From assembly GCA_964650405.1 (NCBI GenBank), contig CAZYTO010000174.1, positions 1-12,097 on the forward strand: a stretch of 12,097 nt of DNA. The letters run 5' to 3'. The position numbers were made by a program, and so were the translations under genes. Below the pieces are notes generated by a model, which saw nothing but the letters and a program-made list of their open reading frames with translations, made no database searches and was not told the DNA's origin. Below, piece by piece: positions 1 through 5,901 of the stretch (position 1 is the first letter of the stretch; every line of letters starts with the position of its first letter). Source of the stretch: CAZYTO01 sp964650405 (lineage in GTDB: Bacteria; Acidobacteriota; Thermoanaerobaculia; Gp7-AA8).

Positions 1-87
1 GTAGTCGGCGACGAAGCGATGCGTACTGTTGAAGTCCGACGCGCCGCGGTCGTTCATGAGCTTGAGAAAGCGATCGATCTTCTGCAT
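1..87 (-). CDS. 5' end of an unidentified gene, PilT-like N-terminus at best (partial)
   Basis: This leftward reading frame starts at an ATG (87-85) and is open to the window edge, giving 29 codons that begin MQKIDRFLKLMNDRGASD. The start resembles the N-terminus of PilT/PilU-type twitching-motility ATPases, where a helix is followed by GASD. In PilT that motif continues with LHL, but here it continues FNSTHRF, so the resemblance may be accidental. Only the N-terminus is visible and no catalytic motif can be checked. No clear ribosome binding site precedes the ATG. A family A repeat lies directly upstream and separates this gene from the SnoaL-like gene, which is read in the same direction. 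Confidence 0.4.
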   Translation of the reverse strand, partial: MQKIDRFLKLMNDRGASDFNSTHRFVADY

Positions 88-97
88 GACGAAGAAG

Positions 98-216
98 GTG
101 CCGAGTGCCGAGTGCTGAGTGCCGAGGTGAGTGCCGAGTGCTGAGTGCCGAGTGCTCAGTGCCGAGCGCTGAGCCCCTGACTCCTCGGCACTCAGCACTC
201 ATCACTCAGCACTCAA
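98..216. repeat. Family A heptad inverted repeat, copy A1
   Basis: The left part (98-173) is about nine tandem heptamers of the GAGTGCC/GAGTGCT type with small interruptions. The right part (184-216) is the reverse complement, four heptamers of the CTCGGCA/CTCAGCA type, so the two can pair as an imperfect hairpin. The left arm is about twice as long as the right, which suggests gain or loss of heptads. The right end overlaps the TGA stop (213-215) of the leftward SnoaL-like gene. No T-run follows, so it is not a canonical intrinsic terminator. Confidence 0.9.
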
Positions 217-617
217 CTAGAGTGATCGTGGACGATTTTCCAGCCATCGCCGAATTTCCGGAGGAGCACGGTGAAGAGGCCGCTGGGCGAGTCGCCTTTC
301 TTCATCGCCAGTTGCCAGCGGCCGGTCACGAATGCGTTCTTGCCGTCGATCGGTTCGATGCGAAGCTCGCTGAACGTGAGCGTCCCCATCTCGCGCCCGC
401 CGGACTGGTACCGCTGCCGGTAACGGTCGAGCGTCTGCTGCCAGCCGCGGGTGATCGTGGCGCCACTGTAAAACTCCAGCTCGGGCGAGCGCCAGTAGCC
501 GGCCATGTAGCCTTCCAGGTCGCCGCGATTCCACGCCGCCACCTGGGCGTCGAGCACGGCACGGATGTCGGCCGTGTCGCCGTGCAGCGTGACCGCCAGC
601 AAGAGAAGCAGGACCAT
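213..617 (-). CDS. Exported SnoaL/DUF4440 (NTF2-fold) small protein
   Basis: The protein has 134 residues. A short hydrophobic N-terminus (residues 2-11, MVLLLLLAVTL) looks like a signal peptide. The rest has the layout of NTF2-fold SnoaL/DUF4440 proteins: an N-terminal helix with AVLDAQVAAWNRGDLEGYM (about 20-38), a central strand region, and a closing hairpin LRKFGDGWKIVHDHSS (119-134). Members range from enzymes to ligand-binding proteins; nothing here identifies a substrate. The frame is open upstream to 674, but I chose the ATG at 617 because the signal peptide begins there and a TACAAT hexamer (632-627) lies 9 nt before it, consistent with a near-leaderless transcript. The stop codon falls inside repeat A1. 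The fold assignment is fairly firm; the function is unknown. Confidence 0.82.
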   Translation of the reverse strand: MVLLLLLAVTLHGDTADIRAVLDAQVAAWNRGDLEGYMAGYWRSPELEFYSGATITRGWQQTLDRYRQRYQSGGREMGTLTFSELRIEPIDGKNAFVTGRWQLAMKKGDSPSGLFTVLLRKFGDGWKIVHDHSS

Positions 618-626
618 CGAAGGCGA

Positions 627-632
627 ATTGTA
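627..632 (-). promoter_or_regulatory. Putative -10 element TACAAT of the SnoaL-like gene
   Basis: TACAAT on the minus strand matches five of six bases of TATAAT and ends 9 nt before the ATG. Transcription would start about at the start codon. No recognisable -35 is seen 17 nt upstream. Confidence 0.45.
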
Positions 633-669
633 AACGGCAGCGCAGCGTGGAGGACGGACAATCCGCCCT

Positions 670-810
670 TGCACCTAAAGTCCGATCGGACGATGAATAT
701 GAAGGCTGGGAAGGCTGAAAGGCTGAACGGGAGCCCGTGCTGCCTCTGGCCCTTTCAGCCTTTCGACCTTCCAGCCTTCCGTCACAGCGCATGCTCCCGA
801 CTTAGGTGCA
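670..810. repeat. Family D octad inverted repeat with outer inverted arms
   Basis: The inner hairpin has a left arm at 701-734 made of AAGGCTGA-type octamers and a right arm at about 750-780 made of the reverse complement (CTTTCAGC, CTTTCGAC, CTTCCAGC). Around it lies a second inverted pair: TGCACCTAAAGTC (670-682) and GACTTAGGTGCA (799-810), complementary except for one extra A. The whole is a nested, roughly 140-bp, MITE-sized structure between two leftward genes. No transposase is present in the window. Confidence 0.8.
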
Positions 811-832
811 GGGCTGGCCCGCCGCCGCCCCT

Positions 833-1378
833 CTACGCTGCGCCCCTCAGCGACTCCCGAAACTCCAGCAGCATCTGTTCGCCCTCCGGCCAGGGTCCAT
901 GGCCGGAGGCTCCGTTGATGTGGCCCGCATCGCCGATGACGATGAGGCGGCTGCCCCACGTCTTCGCGAAGTGCTCCGCGCGCGCGGCAGTGACGTACTC
1001 GTCGTTCGTGCTGGCGACCACGATGCTGGGGAAGGGCAGGGTCGTGTTCGGGAACTGATCGAAGCTCCGTCCGTCCGGGGGATAGTTCGGCGCTTCGACG
1101 TCGCTCGGCGCGACGAGAAACGCGCCGGCCACGCCGCGCCCTCCGGTGTCTTTCGCCCACTGCGCCACCAGCGAGCATCCCAGCGAGTGCGCGGCCAGGA
1201 GCGGCGGGCCATCGCAGGCGCGAATGGCCGCGTCGAGCGTCGCCACCCACTCGTCCCGGTCGGGGTGATCGAAGTCGCGCTGCATCACGCGCGTCACGTC
1301 CGCGTGCTTGGACTCCCAGTGCGTTTGCCAGTGCAGCGGGCCGGAGTTCCAGAGGCCGGGGACGGTGAGGATCTTCAT
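833..1378 (-). CDS. RBBP9/YdeN-type alpha/beta serine hydrolase
   Basis: The protein has 181 residues from the MKILTVPG start, the usual size of the RBBP9/YdeN family. Family hallmarks are visible: the N-terminal strand followed by GLWNSGPLHWQTHWE (8-22), the nucleophile elbow AAHSLGCS with Ser65, an Asp in STNDEYV (Asp126), and a His in GDAGHING (His153), giving a complete Ser-Asp-His triad. The tail GHGPWPEGEQMLLEF is also typical. These are small cytosolic serine hydrolases, mostly of unknown substrate. The ATG at 1378 lies one base after the TAA (1382-1380) of the dehydrogenase upstream, so the two are probably translationally coupled. An alternative ATG at 1390 (MASKMKIL) would overlap that gene by 11 nt. 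Confidence 0.9.
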   Translation of the reverse strand: MKILTVPGLWNSGPLHWQTHWESKHADVTRVMQRDFDHPDRDEWVATLDAAIRACDGPPLLAAHSLGCSLVAQWAKDTGGRGVAGAFLVAPSDVEAPNYPPDGRSFDQFPNTTLPFPSIVVASTNDEYVTAARAEHFAKTWGSRLIVIGDAGHINGASGHGPWPEGEQMLLEFRESLRGAA

Positions 1379-1379
1379 C

Positions 1380-2591
1380 TTACTTGCCATAGGTGATCCT
1401 CCAGATCTTCTCGGCGCCGTCATCGCTCACCAGGAGCGACCCGTCCTTCAGTACTAGCAGGCACACCGGCCGTCCCCACACCTCGCGGCTCGTCTCGCTG
1501 GTCATCCAGCCGGTGAGGAAGTCGTCGTAGCCGCCGGCGGGGCGGCCGTTCTTCATCGGCACGCAGATGATCTTGTAGCCGGTGCGCAGGGAGCGGTTCC
1601 AGGAGCCGTGGAGGGCGACGAAGAGGCTGCCGCGGTACGACGCCGGGAACATCGATCCTCCGTAGAAGGCGATGCCGAGGGGAGCTGAGTGGGCCTGGAT
1701 CAACAGGGTGGGAGGGATGGTCTTGGCCACGAGGGCGGGGCTCTCGCCGCGGCGGCGCGGCTCCTCGTGCGGCCCGAGGTAGGCGTAGGGCCAGCCGTAG
1801 AACGCGCCGGCCCGGACGTCGGTGACGTAGTCAGGGACGAGATCGTCGCCGAGGCCGTCGCGCTCGTTTACGGCCGTCCAGAGCGCGCCCGTGCCGGGAG
1901 CCCAGGCCATGCCGACGGGATTGCGCAGCCCCGAGGCGAAGATACGGGGCGGGCCGCCCTCGGGCGCGTATTCGAGGATCGCCGCCCGGCGCACGTCTTC
2001 GCCGCTGTCGACGTTCGAGCCCGAGCCGACGCTGACGTACATCTTCGTCCCGGCGGCATTGAAGAGGATGCCGCGGGTCGAGTGTCCGTTGGGCGGCAGA
2101 TCGGTGATGGGCTGCGGGTTGCCGTGCGCCTCCGTGTCGCCCGGCTTGTAGGGGAAGCGGACGACGCCGTTCTCGTTGCCCACGTAGAGGAACCCGCCGT
2201 GCAGGGCCAGGCCGAACGGCTGGTCGAGTCCCTGGGGTGAGGTGAAGCGCCCCTGGCCGCGGAGGATGGTGATCTTCCCCGCGCCCGGCTCGGCGACGAT
2301 CCCGTCGCCGTTCGGCGCCTCGAGCATCGTGCGCGGGTCGCTGAGCCGGTCGGCGAAGACCGCGACGTGAAAGCCGGGCGGGAGATGCAGCGCGGCGTTC
2401 TCCGGCTGCTTAACCACGCGGGGCGGATTGCCGGCCGAGGGCGAGGCGAACGGCGCGGGCAACTGCTCGAAGCGGACGTCGTGATGCTGCAGGGCCGGAT
2501 CGTTCGAAGTGCTCACCGTAGCCGGCAGCGGCGTCGCTTCGCGCGAACAGGCGAGGAGGAGAAGGGCGGTGAGGAATGCTGGATGTCGCAT
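1380..2591 (-). CDS. PQQ-type sorbosone/glucose dehydrogenase-like lipoprotein (six-bladed propeller)
   Basis: The protein has 403 residues. The N-terminus MRHPAFLTALLLLACS carries a lipobox with the lipidated Cys15, so it is likely anchored to a membrane and faces the periplasm. The rest follows the soluble glucose/L-sorbosone dehydrogenase propeller: PPGFHVAVFA (71-80), LDQPFGLAL (122-130), GHSTRGILF with His170 at the expected active-site position, ASGLRNPVGMAW (219-230), NERD (242-245), YGWPY (265-269), LHGSWNRS and the final SDDGAEKIWRI. Family members oxidise sugars or aldehydes with PQQ, but many homologues have no proven activity, so the substrate is open. It is first in a leftward unit with the serine hydrolase and faces the PEP-mutase family gene across only 20 bp. 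Confidence 0.9.
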   Translation of the reverse strand: MRHPAFLTALLLLACSREATPLPATVSTSNDPALQHHDVRFEQLPAPFASPSAGNPPRVVKQPENAALHLPPGFHVAVFADRLSDPRTMLEAPNGDGIVAEPGAGKITILRGQGRFTSPQGLDQPFGLALHGGFLYVGNENGVVRFPYKPGDTEAHGNPQPITDLPPNGHSTRGILFNAAGTKMYVSVGSGSNVDSGEDVRRAAILEYAPEGGPPRIFASGLRNPVGMAWAPGTGALWTAVNERDGLGDDLVPDYVTDVRAGAFYGWPYAYLGPHEEPRRRGESPALVAKTIPPTLLIQAHSAPLGIAFYGGSMFPASYRGSLFVALHGSWNRSLRTGYKIICVPMKNGRPAGGYDDFLTGWMTSETSREVWGRPVCLLVLKDGSLLVSDDGAEKIWRITYGK

Positions 2592-2599
2592 GGCGCAGC

Positions 2600-2606
2600 T
2601 ATCATC
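2600..2606. promoter_or_regulatory. Overlapping divergent -10 elements
   Basis: The 20-bp gap between the divergent start codons (2592-2611) contains TATCATC. Read rightward, TATCAT (2600-2605) matches five of six bases of TATAAT and lies 6 nt before the ATG at 2612. Read leftward, GATGAT (2606-2601) matches four of six and lies 9 nt before the ATG at 2591. Neither gene has a Shine-Dalgarno sequence in the gap. Any -35 elements would have to lie inside the opposite gene's coding sequence. Confidence 0.45.
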
Positions 2607-2611
2607 TTTCC

Positions 2612-3382
2612 ATGACTCTCGCCGAGAAAACGCAAGCGTTCCGTGAACTGCATCAGCGTGACGGCCTCTTCCTCCTGCCGAATGCCTGGGACGCGGCCAG
2701 TGCCCGCCTCGTCGAGCGCGCCGGCTTTCCGGCGGTGGCCACGTCCAGCGCCGCCGTCTGCGCCGTCCTCGGGTACAGCGACGAAGAGGGCGTCTGGGAC
2801 GAGCTCCTGGTGATCATGCGATCCATCGGACGGTCGGTGAGCGTGCCGGTGACCTTCGACATCGTCGAGGCCTACGCCTCCTCGCGCGAGGAGCTCCTAC
2901 GCCACATGGACGACGTCCTGGCCGCAGGCGGCTCCGGGATCAACTTCGAGGAGGGGGCGGGCTCACCGGATGCGCATGCCGAGCGCGTAGCGGCGGTACG
3001 TGCGCACGTGGGGGATGCCCTGGTGATCAACGCCCGCGTGGACGTCTTCCTGCGCAAGCTCGGCGATACGGACGAAGCCATCCGGCGCGGCCGCCTCTAC
3101 CGCTCCGCCGGCGCCGACTCGATCTTTCCCATCGGCGTGAGCGACGAGCCCACCATCGCTCGTCTCGTGCAGGGAATCGACGCACCGATCAACATCCTGG
3201 CCTCGCCGGCGGCGCCGCCGCTGGCGCGGTTGCGCGAGCTGGGCGTGCGCCGGGTGAGCCTCGGCTCCGGCGTCTTCCGCGCCCAGGTCGCGGCCACGGC
3301 CGGCATTCTCCGTTCCCTGCGCGACGACGGAAACCTCGAGGCGCTGCGGAACGCCGTTCCGGCCAGCGACCTCCGCCGTTGA
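2612..3382 (+). CDS. Isocitrate lyase/PEP mutase family protein (PrpB-like fold)
   Basis: The protein has 256 residues and a PEP-mutase/isocitrate-lyase TIM barrel: LLPNAWDAASARLVERAGFPAVATSSA (21-47), the GYSD loop with Asp57, VPVTFD with Asp83, GINFEEG with Glu113/Glu114, VINARVD (138-144) and the late barrel strands. The Mg-binding acidic residues appear to be kept. The site is atypical: the usual DxExGYG stretch reads DIVEAYASS, and there is no KGKRC-type catalytic Cys loop of methylisocitrate/isocitrate lyases. It is therefore more likely a short oxaloacetate-decarboxylase/phosphonate-hydrolase-like member of unknown substrate. I chose Met at 2612 because it starts the family alignment and sits 6 nt after TATCAT; an in-frame upstream ATG (2576) would overlap the divergent gene. 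Confidence 0.85.
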   Translation: MTLAEKTQAFRELHQRDGLFLLPNAWDAASARLVERAGFPAVATSSAAVCAVLGYSDEEGVWDELLVIMRSIGRSVSVPVTFDIVEAYASSREELLRHMDDVLAAGGSGINFEEGAGSPDAHAERVAAVRAHVGDALVINARVDVFLRKLGDTDEAIRRGRLYRSAGADSIFPIGVSDEPTIARLVQGIDAPINILASPAAPPLARLRELGVRRVSLGSGVFRAQVAATAGILRSLRDDGNLEALRNAVPASDLRR

Positions 3383-3407
3383 CCCAACGGCCCGGCGGCG
3401 GTCTCCG

Positions 3408-3413
3408 TAATAA
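3408..3413 (+). promoter_or_regulatory. Candidate -10-like A/T-rich element
   Basis: The only A/T-rich spot in the 97-bp gap between the PEP-mutase-like gene and the secreted protein gene is TAATAAAT (3408-3415). TAATAA lies 10 nt before the ATG of a 19-codon upstream ORF at 3424. Match and spacing to any -35 are weak. Confidence 0.3.
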
Positions 3414-3423
3414 ATCAGCTACC

Positions 3424-3483
3424 ATGTGCCCGAGTGGCCGCTGCGCCGCTGCCGTACCGAATCCCGAGGAGACTTTTGAATGA
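3424..3483 (+). CDS. Possible 19-residue upstream ORF coupled to the secreted protein
   Basis: An ATG at 3424 opens a 19-codon frame, MCPSGRCAAAVPNPEETFE, whose TGA (3481-3483) overlaps the ATG of the next gene in an ATGA junction. The GAGGAG ribosome binding site of the next gene lies inside it. The TAATAAAT element just upstream would give a near-leaderless start. It resembles a leader ORF for translational coupling, but a frame this short can occur by chance and the peptide shows no known motif. Confidence 0.25.
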   Translation: MCPSGRCAAAVPNPEETFE

Positions 3484-4217
3484 TCGTGGCTTCCCCGCGT
3501 CTCAGAGCTGTTGCCCTCCTGACCCTCGTGTTCCTGACTGCGATTCCCCTTGCTGCAGCCACCACCACCAGCAAACGGCATCTCATCCGGCCCGTGCCTG
3601 AAGTCACCGTCACCGGCGTCGTGAGAGACGCCAGCAACAGCAGGCCCGTGAAGAACGTCATCGTCTCGAACGGCGTGCTCTTCGCCACCACCGACGACTC
3701 CGGCGCCTGGACGCTGAAGCTCCCCCAGGGCCGCCCCACGTTGCTGACCGCTACCTATTTCGCGTTCCACACCCAGACCGTCAGCCTCACCCCGAGCGCC
3801 GGCGGGACCCTCGACTTCTCGCTGACGCCGAACCCGATCATCACCGTGAAGACGGCGGGCGGCGAAAGCGTCGACCTCGACTACGACACCTCGAAGTTCG
3901 CCTACATCATCGTTTTCATCGGCTACGTCAAAGACGACAACGCCAACTTCTGCAAGCCGAACGGCCAGGCCTGGGCCCCGAACAAGTCGGAGTTCAACAA
4001 GATCACCGGCCCGGCCACGAACGTCAACTTCAACGCATGCTGCACGCTCGGGCCCGTCACCACCGCCAACGTGGACATGAAGTCGGGGGAGAAGACGGCC
4101 GTGTATTTCAACGACAGTTGCTTCGGCGACGAGGTCGATTTCCTCGGCCGGGAGCGCTCCACCGGCAACTTCCGCTACTTCGCGTTCAAGGACATCGCGG
4201 AGATCGATTTTCCGTGA
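3480..4217 (+). CDS. Secreted protein with carboxypeptidase regulatory-like domain
   Basis: The protein has 245 residues. The N-terminus has a basic start, a hydrophobic core (about 11-25) and a likely signal peptidase site after PLAAA (about 27). Residues 41-116 form a beta-sandwich of the carboxypeptidase regulatory-like type: VTVTGVVRDASNSRPVKNVIV, then TTDDSGAWTLKLPQG and a closing LDFSLTP. The C-terminal part (about 117-245) is not a family I recognise; it has four cysteines (158, 187, 188, 214) that could form disulfides outside the cell. The start is supported by GAGGAG about 8 nt upstream. It stands alone between the PEP-mutase-like gene and the aldehyde dehydrogenase, with repeat B1 beginning 7 bp after its stop. 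Confidence 0.82.
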   Translation: MIVASPRLRAVALLTLVFLTAIPLAAATTTSKRHLIRPVPEVTVTGVVRDASNSRPVKNVIVSNGVLFATTDDSGAWTLKLPQGRPTLLTATYFAFHTQTVSLTPSAGGTLDFSLTPNPIITVKTAGGESVDLDYDTSKFAYIIVFIGYVKDDNANFCKPNGQAWAPNKSEFNKITGPATNVNFNACCTLGPVTTANVDMKSGEKTAVYFNDSCFGDEVDFLGRERSTGNFRYFAFKDIAEIDFP

Positions 4218-4223
4218 CGGTTT

Positions 4224-4364
4224 CATCCTGAGCGGGGCGGCCGGTGGGTGAGAGCGAAGGATCGGATCCTGGCACAGCGGGAATGTCGAGAAGAGCGCCC
4301 AGGTCTCCGATATGCCGCGCTTTGATCCTTCGCTCCCGCCCGACCACCACCCTCACTCAGGATA
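4224..4364. repeat. Family B inverted repeat, copy B1 (MITE-sized)
   Basis: The left arm starts CATCCTGAGCG and includes GAGCGAAGGATC (4253-4264). The right arm holds GATCCTTCGCTCC and ends with CTCAGGATAG, the reverse complement with some mismatches. Both this copy and the one at 7451-7607 carry the same asymmetric block GCCGCGCTTTGATCC on the right-arm side, so they are copies of one element. The right end runs into the putative -10 (TAGACT, 4363-4368) of the aldehyde dehydrogenase gene. Confidence 0.88.
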
Positions 4365-4368
4365 GACT
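4363..4368 (+). promoter_or_regulatory. Putative -10 TAGACT of the aldehyde dehydrogenase gene
   Basis: TAGACT fits the TAnnnT pattern and lies 8 nt before the ATG at 4377. It straddles the right end of repeat B1. There is no Shine-Dalgarno sequence in the short remaining gap. Confidence 0.35.
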
Positions 4369-4376
4369 GAGCCGTC

Positions 4377-5795
4377 ATGACGGCATCCGTCGAGCCGCGA
4401 TTCACGCTCGCCCAGACGTCGGCCGAGATCGACCGGCTCTACGCCCTCCAGCAGGCCCGCCGAGCGGCGGTGGTGCAGACCACGGCGCGTGAGCGGATCG
4501 CCAAGCTCCGCCGGCTCCATGACGCCCTTCTGGCACGCCGGGAGGAGATCCACGCCGCGCTCTGGGACGACTACCGCAAACCTGCCGCCGAGGTGGATTT
4601 GACGGAGATCTTCGCCGTGCTCGGCGAGGCACGCCACGCCATGCGGCACCTTCGGCGATGGATGCGGAAGCGCCGTGTCGCTCCGGCCCGGGCCCTGATC
4701 GGCTCGCGCTCCTACATTGAATATGAGCCGAAGGGCGTCGTGCTCATCATCTCTCCTTGGAACTTCCCCATCAACCTCACCCTCGGTCCGCTCGTGGCGG
4801 CCATCGCCGCCGGCAACTGCGCCATCCTCAAGCCCTCCGAGCTCACCCCTCACGCCTCGGCCGTCATGCGCCGGATCCTCGGCGACCTGTTCGAAGAAGA
4901 CGAGGTGGCCATGGTCGAAGGCGACGCCGGTGTGGCCACCGAGCTGCTGCGCCGCAGGTGGGACCACATCTTCTTCACCGGCAGTCCGGCCGTGGGGAAG
5001 ATCGTCATGAAGGCCGCGGCCGAGCACCTCACCTCGGTCACGCTGGAGCTCGGCGGCAAGTCGCCGGTGATCGTGGACCGCACCGCCAACCTCGACGAAG
5101 CGGCGAAGAAGATCGCCTGGGGCAAGCTGCTCAACTCCGGCCAGATCTGCCTCGCCCCCGACTATCTCCTCGTCGACAAGAGCATCGCCGCAACGTTCAC
5201 GGAGAAGCTTCGGAAAGCCATCGACGCCCTGCCTGCCGAGGGGACGCGCGGCGTCATCGTCAACGAACGGCACGCGGCGCGGCTGAAGTCGCTGATCGAC
5301 TCGGCCGTCGCCCGCGGCGCGCACGTGGTGATGGGCGGCACCACGCACGACCGCGACGTGGCCGCGACTGTTCTGACCGGCGTACCGGCCGACGCGCCCA
5401 TCCTGCAGGACGAGATCTTCGGTCCGCTCCTTCCGCTCGTCACCTTCGAATCGCGTGAAGAGGCCTACCGCATCATCGCCGGGCGCGAGAAGCCGCTCGT
5501 GCTCTACCTCTTCAGCCGCGACCGCGACGTCATCGAAGAGGTCCTCTCCCGCACCAGCGCCGGCGGCACCGTGGTCAACGACACCCTCGTCCACTTCTAC
5601 CAGACCAACCTCCCCTTCGGCGGCACCGGCAACAGCGGCGTGGGGAAATCGCACGGCTTCTACGGCTTCGAAGCCTTCTCCAACGCCCGCGGCGTGCTCG
5701 AACAACCCACCCGCTTCTCCATCGTGCAGATGGTCTATCCCCCCTACACGAAGTTCCGGCAGAAGCTCATCGACTTCACGCTGAAGTGGATGTGA
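4377..5795 (+). CDS. NAD(P)-dependent aldehyde dehydrogenase, ALDH3 class
   Basis: The protein has 472 residues, within the ALDH3 range. It oxidises aldehydes to acids using NAD(P). Visible motifs: SPWNFP (126-131), the LKPSELTP coenzyme loop (151-158), FTGSPAVGK (200-208), the general base in ELGGKSP (Glu224), the nucleophile in NSGQICLAPDY (Cys258; the APDY that follows is typical of class 3), and QDEIFGPLLP (344-353, Glu346). The C-terminal RFSIVQMVYPPYTKFRQKLIDFTL tail matches the ALDH3/coniferyl- or fatty-aldehyde group. The substrate cannot be told from sequence. The gene appears to have its own promoter at the end of repeat B1 and is followed at once by repeat C. Confidence 0.95.
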   Translation: MTASVEPRFTLAQTSAEIDRLYALQQARRAAVVQTTARERIAKLRRLHDALLARREEIHAALWDDYRKPAAEVDLTEIFAVLGEARHAMRHLRRWMRKRRVAPARALIGSRSYIEYEPKGVVLIISPWNFPINLTLGPLVAAIAAGNCAILKPSELTPHASAVMRRILGDLFEEDEVAMVEGDAGVATELLRRRWDHIFFTGSPAVGKIVMKAAAEHLTSVTLELGGKSPVIVDRTANLDEAAKKIAWGKLLNSGQICLAPDYLLVDKSIAATFTEKLRKAIDALPAEGTRGVIVNERHAARLKSLIDSAVARGAHVVMGGTTHDRDVAATVLTGVPADAPILQDEIFGPLLPLVTFESREEAYRIIAGREKPLVLYLFSRDRDVIEEVLSRTSAGGTVVNDTLVHFYQTNLPFGGTGNSGVGKSHGFYGFEAFSNARGVLEQPTRFSIVQMVYPPYTKFRQKLIDFTLKWM

Positions 5796-5796
5796 G

Positions 5797-5876
5797 GGTC
5801 GCTGGTCGCTGATCGCTGATCGCTCACGCTGAGGTGGATATCACCAGCGAACAGCGATCAGCCACCAGCGATCACC
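5797..5876. repeat. Family C heptad inverted repeat
   Basis: The left arm is GGTCGCT, GGTCGCT, GATCGCT, GATCGCT in tandem (5797-5824). The right arm (about 5842-5876) has the reverse-complement heptads AGCGAAC, AGCGATC, AGCCACC, AGCGATC. The centre GGTGGATATCACC (5833-5845) is itself nearly palindromic. The element starts one base after the aldehyde dehydrogenase TGA. TGA triplets in it close all three forward frames (5810, 5817, 5830). Confidence 0.88.
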
Positions 5877-5884
5877 GAAGCGAA

Positions 5885-5890
5885 TACAAT
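5885..5890 (+). promoter_or_regulatory. Putative -10 TACAAT of nadR
   Basis: TACAAT matches five of six consensus bases and ends 11 nt before the ATG at 5902. That places the transcript start within a few bases of the start codon. No purine-rich ribosome binding site is present; the spacer is C-rich. Confidence 0.45.
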
Positions 5891-5901
5891 CCCGCCCCCG
5901 C

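Noticed and set aside
98..216. Family A repeats as a CRISPR array
   Set aside because: The repeat unit is only 7 nt, there are no unique spacers, and the unit is inverted on the right side.
105..1058. Rightward 317-codon open frame starting in repeat A1
   Set aside because: It runs antisense to the SnoaL-like and hydrolase genes, its start is repeat translation, and it shows no domain. It is a GC-rich shadow frame.
3383..3479. Terminator or repeat in the gap between the PEP-mutase-like and secreted protein genes
   Set aside because: I see only GC-rich sequence, an A/T-rich -10-like spot and a ribosome binding site; this is the one larger gap without a long inverted repeat.
4353..5705. Leftward 450-codon open frame opposite the aldehyde dehydrogenase
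   Set aside because: The forward strand encodes a full ALDH3 with all catalytic motifs; the antisense frame has no recognisable domain.
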